Assembly (NCBI GenBank): GCA_009746045.1
Contig: RPFO01000017.1
Location: forward strand, 1,723,452-1,787,451
Reading direction: 5' to 3'
Length of the DNA: 64,000 nt
Source: Mesostigma viride
Taxonomy: Eukaryota; Streptophyta; Mesostigmatophyceae; Mesostigmatales; Mesostigmataceae
In this document: in pieces, positions 55,506-64,000 of the stretch
Numbering within the stretch: position 1 is the stretch's first letter
Layout: each line of letters opens with the position of its first letter
The notes under the pieces: generated by a model
What the model was told of the DNA's origin: nothing
The model's database searches: none
Seen by the model: the letters and a program-made list of their open reading frames with translations, nothing else
Made by a program: the position numbers and the translations under genes

Positions 55506-55610
55506 GGTACCCTATTTGGACAAGTTTGCTTTTGGTACCAATTGATGTAATAGATAAACGATGTTATTAAGCATTTATTTTCTCAAACATGTCATTAATG
55601 ACACATTGAT

Positions 55611-55638
55611 CCAGATTTCTGGCCTGTGCTGGTTGTCT
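55611..55638 (+). repeat. 28-bp micro-insertion with 7-bp duplication
   Basis: Carries GATTTCTGGCCTGTGCTGG and TTGTCT, flanked by CATTGAT at 55604-55610 and 55639-55645. Confidence 0.65.
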
Positions 55639-55683
55639 CATTGATATTAAGTGATGTTTATATAACCCTATATGTCATAGAGC

Positions 55684-55960
55684 ATAGTACTCCTACACAC
55701 AGATCTCGAGTGATTTATCTAGTACCAAATCCGAAAGGCTTGCATCACTCCCCGGACAGGAGAACTTTTGCGGATGACTGTAGGTGTAAGTTGGCGATGC
55801 CATGGTAACCGGAGACGTCCGTCCTATAGTCAGCAAAATTGGTGCGAGAGGTCCCCAGTTCGATTCCGGTCGGATTCATTTGCAGATCGCGTTTTTCCGC
55901 GTTTTCCGCGGCCCGGCACTGAACGCAAAGGTTTTCACCTTTGCGGAGTGTCTGATCAGA
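55684..55960 (+). mobile_element. SINE-like element with 16-bp target duplication
   Basis: 277-bp unit flanked by CTATATGTCATAGAGC (55668-55683 and 55961-55976), so it moved as a unit. Internal TAGGTGTAAGTTGG resembles an A box and GTTCGATTCC a B box, about 60 bp apart, suggesting a tRNA-related origin. The tRNA-like part is in the middle, with about 95 bp before it, which is unusual. A TTTTCCGCG repeat follows and the unit ends CTGATCAGA without a poly(A) tail. Confidence 0.8.
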
Positions 55961-55976
55961 CTATATGTCATAGAGC

Positions 55977-56242
55977 CCTCCAGATATCTGACCTGCGCCG
56001 ACCAGTTTCCTCGTTGATAAATCGCCCTATCGCGGAATCTATGGCATAGGTTCCAGTTGGTAGCTAGTTCGAACCCTGATTTTTCTGGCTACCGTGAGTT
56101 CTCGCATATTTTCGCGCACAGGCCGTTGGCAGCATTTAGTCCATTTGCCAGCTTACCCTTTCTTGAGGATAACAGTTTCTGACAACTTAATTAATTACTG
56201 ATAAATACACGTAGGCTGCGTCACATGTATGAGCATAATAAC
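55977..56242. other. no gene recognised
   Basis: Between SINE-like copies. No feature seen. Confidence 0.4.
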
Positions 56243-56925
56243 CCGGAAAGGAGAACTTTTGCAGGTGGACTGTAGGTGTCAGTTGGCGATGCCTTAATTA
56301 ATTAATTAATTAATTAATTAATTAATTAGACTCGTGCTCCCGTTGGGGAGTCACGGAGCATTAAACCCGATGGATGGATGGATGGATGGATGGATGGATG
56401 GATGGATGGATGGATGGATGGATGGATGGATGGATGGATGGATGGATGGATGGATGGATGGATGGATGGATGGATGGATGGATGGATGGATGGATGGATG
56501 GATGGATGGATGGATGGATGGATGGATGGATGGATGGATGGATGGATGGATGGATGGATGGATGGATGGATGGATGGATGGATGGATGGATGGATGGATG
56601 GATGGATGGATGGATGGATGGATCCATGGATGGATGGATGGATGGATGGATGGATGGATGGATGGATGGATGGATGGATGGATGGATGGATGGATGGATG
56701 GATGGATGGATGGATGGATGGATGGATGGATGGATGGATGGATGGATGGATGGGTGCAAACAGCGATGCCTTAGGATCAGGAGACGTCCGTCCTATAGTC
56801 AGCAAAAGTTGGTGCGAGAGGTCCCCAGTTCGATTCCGGCCTGGATTCATTTGCAGATCGCGTTTTCCGCGGACCGGCACTGAACGCAAATGGTTTTCAC
56901 CTTTGCGGCGTGCCAAATCAGAAAT
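56243..56925 (+). mobile_element. SINE-like copy split by a LINE B terminus
   Basis: Left part 56243-56296 and right part 56763-56925 are one 5'-truncated SINE-like copy. They are separated by a 466-bp insertion with an 11-bp duplication of SINE sequence. Confidence 0.85.
56297..56762 (-). mobile_element. LINE family B 3' terminus with expanded (GATG)n
   Basis: On the minus strand: (CATC)n of about 385 bp, a stem-loop of about 45 bp (ATGCTCCGTGACTCC with its GGGAGCAC partner) and a (TAAT)n tail. Flanked by GCGATGCCTTA (56286-56296 and 56763-56773). It is an extremely 5'-truncated LINE copy whose internal CATC repeat expanded. One unit is changed to GATC near 56622. Confidence 0.85.
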
Positions 56926-56940
56926 TAGAATAATCCTCAG

Positions 56941-56981
56941 TTATTTCTCCCTATTTCTGGCCTGCGCTGGTTGTCTCCTTG
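56941..56981 (+). repeat. 41-bp micro-insertion with 11-bp duplication
   Basis: The unit ends GCGCTGGTTGTCTCCTTG and is flanked by ATAATCCTCAG at 56930-56940 and 56982-56992. It is the clearest long member of the family. Confidence 0.85.
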
Positions 56982-57006
56982 ATAATCCTCAGTCATTGAT
57001 TAATAG

Positions 57007-57216
57007 GCACGCAAGGAGAAATGGGCTGCCATCTGCGATAAGCACCTTCCCGAGGGGTATGCTCCTGTTTTCTCCCCACGGGCCCCGCGGCCCGTTGCTA
57101 GCCAGGGTAGAAGTCCACAGGTGGAGGTTATTGGTCCTGAGGATAGCCGCTACACTACCGCCTCGTCTGCCATTACAGTAGAGGACAGCTCGGATGAGGA
57201 TTACATCCCCATCTAG
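57007..57216 (+). pseudogene. C-terminal protein fragment, acidic tail, unknown
   Basis: Stop-to-stop frame of 69 codons plus TAG, starting after TAG at 57004-57006. It encodes [20 protein letters not shown], a Pro/Arg stretch, and an acidic end ([14 protein letters not shown]). Composition and ending look like a genuine protein C-terminus, perhaps of a transposon protein. No start is visible and the family is not recognised. Confidence 0.35.
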
Positions 57217-57223
57217 TGCTTAA

Positions 57224-58941
57224 CTCGTCGTCTGTCCCTGGTCCTAATTTTAGGACTGAGTTCAACTCAGTCCTAATTTTAGGACCTAATTTTGAGGTTT
57301 TGTAGAAAATTCGCCCCGGTCGGAATATTTGGCAGAAAAATTTTCTCAAAATTTATTCAAATACTACTTGAAAAGATCTTTCTTGGACATATTTTTGGGA
57401 TTTTTTTGGATTTGATTTGGGCGTCTAACCGTACGGTGAAAGTACAGGTGGTAAGGGTACATTTTCACGCGAAACGTGAGTTCCGGAAATGCACGACCTA
57501 GCCATGGCGGCTTGCGCCCATGCATGCAGTTTACGTTTTCGGACGATTTTGCGGGCCAAACCCAGGAAATAGATTTTTTATGTCCTAAAGATGATACAAG
57601 TGAATTTTAACCTCGCGGGGATGCGATTTACTGGGTGTCGGCACTGTTCTTGCTGGAAAAATCTGCGATTAGGCAGGTCGACGGAATGGATTACTACAAT
57701 TGATTCCCGGATCAAATCGAAGGGTTTATAGGTTTCTTTCTACCTTTTATCATGTATTGTCGTAGGTTAAGTCTAGTGGCAGTAAAGATTTGATGATTTC
57801 GACCACTCTGTCACGTCATGGTTTGTGTGCCGCAAAGTGCCACTTTTGCAGGCACCGCCTGGGCCAAGGTAACGCCAGCCGTGCCAGGTAAAGCTGGAAT
57901 ATCGCTGCTTCATCGTTTCTTGGTATTCTTACATGAGTTTAAGCTTGCGATGCGCTGTCAGTTTTGAGTCTTGCTGCTCTTTCTTGACCGTTGCCTGCCC
58001 CTCTCTAAAACCATCTTTTTAGATGATCTTACCAGGCATTTGCCTTACCGTAGCGTGGCTGTACAAGGTTTTAGGTGCTGAATGGGTTAAAACACTTTCA
58101 TAGATGTTAGTTATTCTCTTGCTATGTTCATACTGCATGATTGTGTGGTCATGGGCTGCGTCAAGGGTACTGTCAAGCTTATACGGGTGAGTGAAAAATC
58201 ATGGTGATAAACCACTGTCATCATGTGCCAGCAGGTATCCTGGCCATGTCATGGCAAGGTAATACAGTTTTATCCATGTCCATTCTTGTAAAGAACAATT
58301 AAATGTGACTAACCTACCCATTATATCGGTGGTTATTACTTATAATACATCCCTTTGTAGCTACGTATCCATACGCATTCCCTACATGTATGCATAGGCT
58401 TTCACACATAATAAGGTACAATATAACTGCAATATGATGATGCAAGTATGTTTTCCTATTATGCCTGAAGGGAAATGGGCTGATTGACATGGTTTGTGGC
58501 CACGCTACTATGTAGTATGACCGCACTTACATGCTTGCAAATTGCTAGCATGGCCCAGTCCTATGTATAGGACTGGCAGTATTTGGCGTGTTTTAGGCAG
58601 TGCCAGTGGCCAAATTGAGTCCAGTTTTTTGCCACAGGTCAAGAACTATATTTTTTACATGCCTGTATTTTTTTAACATGCATATGGAATTTATTCAATT
58701 TTTGCCACTCGTGCTTCCACACAAAAATGCAAATTCGCCGACGGTGCCATACATCCATGTAATTTTTAGGAGTTTGGGTCAAGTTTTCACTGATGTAGTA
58801 TTTTTGCCAGCAAGAGGACATCAAATACTCCATAGACCCACATCTAAGCATCTTGGATGGACCCCCCACCTAGTCACTACACACGGTTGAAAAAGGTCAA
58901 CTCAGTCCTATTATTAGGACTGAGTTGGGACAGACGACGAG
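57224..58941. mobile_element. 1.7-kb non-autonomous element with TIRs and TTAA flanks
   Basis: The ends are inverted: CTCGTCGTCTGTCCC at the left and GGGACAGACGACGAG at the right, each bordered by TTAA (57220-57223 and 58942-58945). Just inside, both ends carry a second palindromic block (AGGACTGAGTT / AACTCAGTCCT). TTAA duplications are typical of piggyBac elements. The interior is AT-richer with no ORF encoding a transposase. TTAA could instead be part of the TIR. Confidence 0.75.
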
Positions 58942-59032
58942 TTAACGGTTGGGGGATGATGCAGACGATATTTGTGTAAAAACTTTTGTGTAATTATTTT
59001 TCTAATGAGATTAGCATCGTACTCCGTGGCAT

Positions 59033-59449
59033 TAATTAATTAATTAATTAGACTCGTGCTCCCGTTGGGGAGTCACGGAGCATTAACCCCGATGGATGGA
59101 TGGATGGGTGCCAACATTCCTACCGGTCTAATCTATCTACATTGGCTACATACTACATCTATCTAACAACATTCTAACTACAACATCTATCTAGGCAGCC
59201 GCACGCTGCCCTAGGGGAGCTATCTGGCGTGCCTCCCGCGGGATTGCACACGCGGGCGCTTCCCCACTGGGGGGGGCTCGTTGTCCTCTATGACCTGGGC
59301 CCACTTGGCCTTGTCCATCATCTTCTTCCAAATCACGGAGAGGCCTAGGCCCCCCAGGTCCTCTACTAGCTGTTCTTTGAAGGTGCGGGCCTTGCGGCGT
59401 CTAACATCACTGGGCCCAGCCCACGTCAGGAGGTGCCGGCCAGGCTGGG
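59033..59449 (-). mobile_element. LINE family B 3' copy with ORF2 stub and 11-bp duplication
   Basis: CTCCGTGGCAT flanks it (59022-59032 and 59450-59460). On the minus strand the ORF2 C-terminus (PGRHLLTWAGPSDVRRRKAR, then GLSVIWKKMMDKAKWAQVIE, PPPVGKRPRVQ, stop at 59220) is followed by a 3' UTR with ATAGATGT-type repeats and (CATC)3. It ends with the family B stem-loop and a (TAAT)n tail. It ties the family B terminus to an ORF2-coding LINE. Confidence 0.85.
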
Positions 59450-59460
59450 CTCCGTGGCAT

Positions 59461-59713
59461 GCCTGTGCGCATGACACGCAAGTACTTACTTACTTACTTA
59501 ATAGGCACGCCAGTGCGTCACATGGGTGCCAACAAAGGAACCTCCAACCCCCATACATTACAAGGAGGGAGCGGGCACCCCTGACTAGCGTGCACTAGCC
59601 TAGAGCTCTCATGCTGCCATGAGTGGGCAGGCCACAGAGCGCTCTCGCCGCATCATTAAGTAATTAATTGACTAATTAATATTCAGTTAGGCCCGACCCG
59701 CACGAAATACATG
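59461..59713. other. no gene; ACTT repeats and repeat remnants
   Basis: ATGACACGCAAGTACTTAC with TTAC repeats at 59470-59500 recurs near 41885-41914 (opposite strand) and 62652-62675, so it is another dispersed repeat end. Confidence 0.5.
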
Positions 59714-59753
59714 CGATTCTCCCGATTTCTGGCATGCGCTGGTTGTCTCCTTG
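59714..59753 (+). repeat. 40-bp micro-insertion with 5-bp duplication
   Basis: The unit starts CGATTCTCCCGATTTCTGG and ends TTGTCTCCTTG. ACATG flanks it (59709-59713 and 59754-59758). Confidence 0.75.
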
Positions 59754-59898
59754 ACATGAAATCACGGCTGCCATACATCATATTAACGTATTAAGTGTGC
59801 ACATGGTTGGTATTAAGTGCATGGTTGGGGCATGATGCAGACGATATTTGTAACTTTAATTGGTGTAATTATTTTCTAATGAGATTAGCATATAGTAG

Positions 59899-59913
59899 CT
59901 GGTTGTCTCCTTG
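59899..59913 (+). repeat. 15-bp micro-insertion with 7-bp duplication
   Basis: CTGGTTGTCTCCTTG is flanked by ATAGTAG (59892-59898 and 59914-59920). A paralogous stretch at 58946-59030 shares the surrounding sequence (AATGAGATTAGCAT, then TCCGTGGCAT) and lacks it. Confidence 0.85.
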
Positions 59914-59988
59914 ATAGTAGTCCGTGGCATGCCCATGCGCATAACATCCCCTTTGGTTTGCACATTAGCAATGAGGATTTGTACGCTG

Positions 59989-61549
59989 GAACGCACGCCT
60001 CGCTTCTTGCACTATGCAAGCAGCTCTTCAACCAAGGTCGCCTCTTTGACCCTCGCTGGATTCGTATCCCCTGTTTCGACACCATTCCCAGCCTCCACCG
60101 CCCCTACCTCCAGCAAGTCGCTCTCTTTTCCCTCCTCAATTGTGGACGCTCCATCGGGGAGCTTTGGCCCCCCAAGCCTCTCACCACTGGTCACCTAAAC
60201 CGAATCCTCCATCCGCTCACTCCTTAAAGAGGTCCTCGAGGAGCACGTGGACCCCATTGCTGCAGATGTGGCGGCCATCGGCGGCACGCTGACTGCCGAG
60301 CTTCCCCTCCTTTCCACCGCCACCTCCACCATCTCCACCGCCACCTCCACCCTCCTCGCCTCCTCCACCGCCACCACCTCCACCTCCGACGCCATCACCG
60401 CCCAGCTCCGTGACATCGACCAGCGGGTTAAGGACAACGCCATCGCTATCGAGGTTCTGCAGAACACCGCAGGCCTCACCGCCCAGGCGGTGAAGGACAT
60501 TGCCGCCAAGCCAGCCCCGGCTGGCCTAGCTGGCCGGCGATGCTCCTCCCATCACCACCTGGGCGGACATGCTTAAGCAACATACCACCTCCACCACCTC
60601 CGCCGTCGCAGCCCAGCTCCAGCGGCAGACGCTTGACCTCCGCGAGGAGGCCGAGCTCTCCAAGCGCAGCCTCAACGCCATCCTCAAGAACTTCGACCTG
60701 GTGGAAGGTGAGAATTCCGAGAAGCTTGCACGTGCGTTTGAGAGCAAAATCCTTGCACGCATGGGCCTCCTTGGTGAGATCAAGCTGACCGCCCACCGCC
60801 TCCCCCGCGCGCGGGGTAAGGCAGGGGCGCCTCCGCTTCTTCTCATCTTTGACAGCCCAGCGGACAAGGTTTCGTTCCTCAGACGCCGCAAGCGGCTCGA
60901 GAACACTCCGTTCACCGTGGACGACGACTTGACCCTGGCGCAGCAACAACGGCGACGGGAGCTAGATGGCCGACCTACCTCCAGCTCCGGCAGACCAAGG
61001 CGGGCCAGCCGGTGTACTGGAAGGGGGCGGACATCTACGTCGGCCACAAGCCCTGGCACGCGACCCCCTCAACCACCGCGGCCCCAGCGACTCCGGCAGC
61101 CCCAGCCTAGGGGAATACAGCAGCAGTAACTAGTGTAGAATAGATAGACAGTGGCCTTGTACATGCCCGCCTACTACAGGCACTATACCAGCTGATGCCT
61201 AGCATTTTTAGTCATGTACATGTGGGCCTATGATGAGCCAACCTCCAGATGATGCCTAGCTTTGCCGTGCCCATGCAGGGAGTAACTCTCTGCTGAGACG
61301 CCATGCCCTAGCTTTTTGTATAGCTATGCTGATCTTCCCCCCATGACAGGCTCCCCCTTCGCTGGGCATAGCTTGAAGATCATGGGGATGCAAGTGCCCT
61401 GGTGCACCTAGAGCAAGGGTCCTTTACATCCCCACCCTTGCAGGAAGTAGCTTAGGATGTATGATAGGCCATATGCCCCCCTCTCAAGGGCTATGTGCTA
61501 CATATACTCCCAACGGAGTTATGTTACAATTCAATTCAATTCAATTCAA
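59989..61549 (+). mobile_element. LINE family A copy with 11-bp target duplication
   Basis: TTTGTACGCTG flanks the copy (59978-59988 and 61550-61560). It is slightly 5'-truncated ORF1 (no start), then the 3' UTR, the terminal stem-loop and (CAATT)n at about 61525-61549. ORF1 runs directly into the 3' UTR with no ORF2. Confidence 0.95.
59990..61110 (+). pseudogene. LINE family A ORF1, frameshifted
   Basis: Pieces in three frames: LLALCKQLFNQGRLFDPRWI (to 60227), then a Ser/Thr-rich stretch and LRDIDQRVKDNAIAIEVLQN (to about 60576), then MLKQHTTSTTSAVAAQLQRQ, RSLNAILKNFDLVEGENSEK and FLRRRKRLENTPFTVDDDLT (from 60569). A further 1-nt change near 60964 disrupts RRELWPTY. It aligns with the ORF1 at 9166-10548. 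Confidence 0.8.
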
Positions 61550-61560
61550 TTTGTACGCTG

Positions 61561-61850
61561 ATTTGCCCTATGTCTCCCACATTATTAGGCACAGGCGCCT
61601 GGGCCTAGCCGGGCACCGGCCTGGCCCGCACAGATCAGGTAGACACATCAGATAGACTAGCTGGCACCAAGCCCGCCCAGCCTGGGCGATATGTCCTCAC
61701 CTGACGTGCCCCAAGCTGCGCGCGGCAGGGCCGCCACCCGTGGACTTTTCGTGATAGACTCGGCATGGACATGTGCTACACTAGACGTGACGGGCTCACA
61801 CCCGGGCAGCCTCCTGGTTTGTCTGTAATATGGAGGGAGATATGGGGATA
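61561..61850. other. no gene recognised
   Basis: GC-rich stretch between LINE A and a SINE-like copy. No feature seen. Confidence 0.4.
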
Positions 61851-62120
61851 CTCCTACACACAGATCTCGAGTGATTTATCTAGTACCAAATCCGAAAGGC
61901 TTGCATCACTCCCCGGACAGGAGAACTTTTGCGGATGACTGTAGGTGTAAGTTGGCGATGCCATGGTAACCGGAGACGTCCGTCCTATAGTCAGCAAAAT
62001 TGGTGCGAGAGGTCCCCAGTTCGATTCCGGTCGGATTCATTTGCAGATCGCGTTTTCCGCGTTTTCCGCGGCCTGGCACTGAACGCAAAGGTTTTCACCT
62101 TTGCGGAGTGTCTGATCAGA
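61851..62120 (+). mobile_element. SINE-like element copy
   Basis: Nearly identical to 55684-55960, including the A/B-box-like segments and the CTGATCAGA end. It lies directly against an ORF2 stub. A short ATACTC occurs at both ends, too short to be sure of. Confidence 0.85.
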
Positions 62121-62400
62121 ATACTCTCTCTCCCGTCTTTGGACTGCCATGCAGGACAAGACGCGGTGGAGGAATTTCTTCGAAGATTGTCAAGGCGCAC
62201 ACGCCCGACCCTGTGGGCAAGCCCCCTCTCCCCAAGCGGAGGAGGCGTTTTGATGAGTAGTGTAGTTAGGATTTTCTAGATAGCTTAGAGTTAGGATAGT
62301 TCGATCACGCGGCTTCCTCCACCCCATCCCTCATGGAATATGTGCTACATGATCTCCCCACGGCGGCATGTTATAATTTAATTTAATTTTTAATGGAGGC
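62121..62400 (+). mobile_element. LINE ORF2 stub with family A-type 3' end
   Basis: Encodes the ORF2 C-terminus (LSRLWTAMQDKTRWRNFFED; the KPPLPKRRRRFDE end is in another frame). Its 3' UTR contains TAGTTAGGATTTT and TATGTGCTACATGATCTCCC, then ATGTTATAATTTAATTT. The last 50 bp match the family A terminus (TATGTGCTACATATACTCCC, then ATGTTACAATTCAATTC), linking ORF1-only family A to an ORF2-coding LINE. Confidence 0.75.
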
Positions 62401-63102
62401 AGATGGTACGCAAGGATAGATGGCAAGTAGTGATGAAGGAGACCACCCCCAAGTCTGTGGGGGCTCCGCGTGTGACCGCGTATGGCGTTCATAGCGATTC
62501 GGGACGCGGTGCTCACAACCCTGTAACTAGGACGTAGATAGCTAATTCCACCGGCCATCCATTCCATCCCATATGTTCCCCTCCCACTGAGGACTTATCC
62601 TCACGTGACGCAGTCACGTGTCTATTAATTAATTCATTAAAATCATTAATTAATGACACGCAAGTACTTACGTACTTATTAAGTGCAAGACCTTGAAGTA
62701 GACTTGTCCCACTTAATTTTGAGTGATCTTGACAACTATTACTTGATAATGGATATTCATTAACGGCTCATGCAACGATTTTGTTGAAATAGATTCATTG
62801 TAAAGTCCATCACTATAGTCTCTCTTTGATAGATACAACCAGCGGAAGAATTCGGACCATGGTAGCTCAAACCTGCCGTTATCTTGTCCACAATTCTAGA
62901 GTCGTTGAGGAATATGGAAGTGAGTGTCCACTCTATGTTGTACATACGAGCATACAGCCCTATTCAGGGTACATCCCAGTTGGCATCATCAAATACCATA
63001 CCATGTAAACTTGTGCCCCAAAATGCAAATGACCCAAAGGTCGCTTAAACAAAATTGCGGCATTTATAAACCGGAGTAGGCAGGCACGGCCTTACCATCC
63101 GG
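62401..63102. other. no gene recognised
   Basis: Contains a TTAATTAA patch at 62625-62655, the ACGCAAGTACTTAC repeat end and a micro-insertion at 62819. Short frames only. Confidence 0.5.
62819..62828 (+). repeat. 10-bp micro-insertion with 4-bp duplication
   Basis: TCTCTCTTTG between two ATAG copies (62815-62818 and 62829-62832). Short, so weak alone. Confidence 0.4.
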
Positions 63103-63332
63103 CAAGTGCAGGCTCATCTCAGGATTCTTTGCACATGCCTTGCTGGAAAAAAAAACGGACCTGGGTTTCTTTTTGACAGCTTATCATTAATCTTTACCCA
63201 GGTACTGCAATCAATTGCAAGGTATGTGTACCCATTCTCAAGTTTCACCTGACAATGGTGACTAGCGTTCACGCCCTTGCCGCCGCAAACCCTCTTTCTG
63301 CTGTCCATCTTCGCATTCGTCCAGCCACCCAC
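63103..63332 (-). CDS. two possible exons of an unidentified minus-strand gene
   Basis: One exon candidate is 63332-63198, with acceptor TGTTGCAG and donor GTAAAG, 45 codons, phase 0. It carries VGGWTNAKMDSRKRVCGGKG and then HHCQVKLENGYTYLAIDCST. The second is about 63140-63103, after a T9-CCAG acceptor region, with GTAAGG as donor; it encodes ACAKNPEMSLHLPD. The splice signals and composition look real, but I do not recognise the protein. The gene may extend beyond the window. Confidence 0.35.
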
Positions 63333-64000
63333 CTGCAACAGCAAACGCAATCATGACACAATCAAATTTAGACACTGATGTTCTTGTACACGACTGAATC
63401 CTAAATCAAGCCCTAAGCATTTAAAGGAAATGAGAGAGGAAATAAAAGAGGGCGGCAGCTAATGCCTGCATGGCGAAATAAGAGGGGTGGAGGAATGGCA
63501 ATGCAAGTGGCATCATTGTGCACAAGCAAGGGCGCAAGTCAAGCGATGGACAAGACGGATGTGGGGCACGCGAGAAAGTAGCCAATTTGTCACAAAGAAC
63601 AACACCATTATGAAACTAGACTGACATGTAACAAGAATGTCTCCCCATAACGAAGAGAAATCCAATACTGGCGATACCGACCCATGGCAGGTGTGCACAC
63701 TTGCTTCCCCCTCCAAGTGACTCATCATTACCACAGTCCCATGTGACATCACAGCAATGCAAACCAAATTGCCCCACACCCAATAGACATCTCTGAGAAA
63801 CTTCGCCAAGTGTCTGTAAACATGTAAACAGAACAAAAAACCCGCAAGTTTCCAACAGATGAAGGTGGGGTGTAAACCATGGTGCGGCATGGGCACACCC
63901 ACTTTGGGAAAACTCATCGACTCAGCCTTGATGCATACCTGCTCACTTTACATGCTCTCAGTGCCCCCCTAATTCATAATGCAGAGTGAAAATACCCGCG
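63333..64000. other. no gene recognised at the window end
   Basis: Possibly intron or upstream region of the preceding exon candidates. Minus-strand frames at 63513-63917 lack motifs. Confidence 0.4.

Larger units (their letters stand above)
54488..55683. other. no gene; simple repeats
   Basis: (GCCC)n at 54609-54682 and a C/CCCCA-rich tract at 55433-55505. The rest shows no convincing ORF. Confidence 0.6.

Noticed and set aside
55850-55885. A genuine tRNA gene
   Set aside because: B-box-like sequence is present, but no acceptor stem or complete cloverleaf could be paired, and the unit is repeated with a target duplication, so it is a SINE-like element.
56326-57181. Long Met-Asp-Gly-Trp and Ile-His-Pro-Ser repeat proteins
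   Set aside because: Translation of (GATG)n in a LINE-derived microsatellite; target duplications explain the block.

Overview
This is a eukaryotic nuclear window, probably from an alga or other flagellated protist. The lineage cannot be fixed from the sequence. The pointers are a 13-exon spliced chaperonin gene with GT-AG introns, an intronless gene with a CEP104-type TOG domain, LTR and LINE-type retroelements, and very heavy simple-sequence DNA such as (GGGA)n, (GATG)n, (TTAA)n, (CACC)n and (GGTTT)n. Only two genes look like ordinary host genes. Nearly everything else is mobile or repetitive.

Layout. 1-2.4 kb holds a perfect 117-bp inverted repeat, a small ORF with a membrane segment, and a GGTGTCAC minisatellite. 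2.4-30 kb is a nest of elements. A degenerate copia-like LTR element (copia-1, plus strand) is split in its gag by a 14.7-kb element with CACTA termini (3297-18042). Its 3' region is split by a second, complete copia-like element (copia-2, minus strand, 22337-29819) that has 379-bp LTRs with no visible difference and a CTATG target duplication. The CACTA element carries GTTACCGG subterminal repeats, minisatellites, a diverged 1.8-kb duplication and a LINE copy. 30-32.9 kb is a LINE fragment plus non-coding DNA. 32.9-34.6 kb is the TOG-domain gene. 34.9-42.1 kb is microsatellite and LINE/SINE debris. 42.7-52.5 kb is CCT7 on the minus strand, with microsatellite-rich introns. 53.6-54.5 kb is a decayed MULE-like fragment. 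55-62.4 kb is a dense field of SINE-like, LINE and TTAA-flanked elements. 63.1-63.3 kb may hold two exons of an unidentified minus-strand gene.

Most notable. (1) Both copia-like elements encode an aspartic-protease-like domain between integrase and reverse transcriptase (gag-INT-PR-RT-RNaseH) instead of between gag and integrase. Both also share DT(N/Q)A in place of DTGA, a 29-residue D-E spacing in integrase, and HGDD in place of YVDD. (2) Two LINE families are present as ORF1-only copies. Each family shares a 3'-terminal stem-loop with an ORF2-bearing relative. (3) Tiny insertions of 10-41 bp, ending in TTGTCTC-CTTG or a close variant and flanked by 4-11-bp target duplications, are scattered through the window. 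Three sit in sites that a related sequence in the window shows unfilled.
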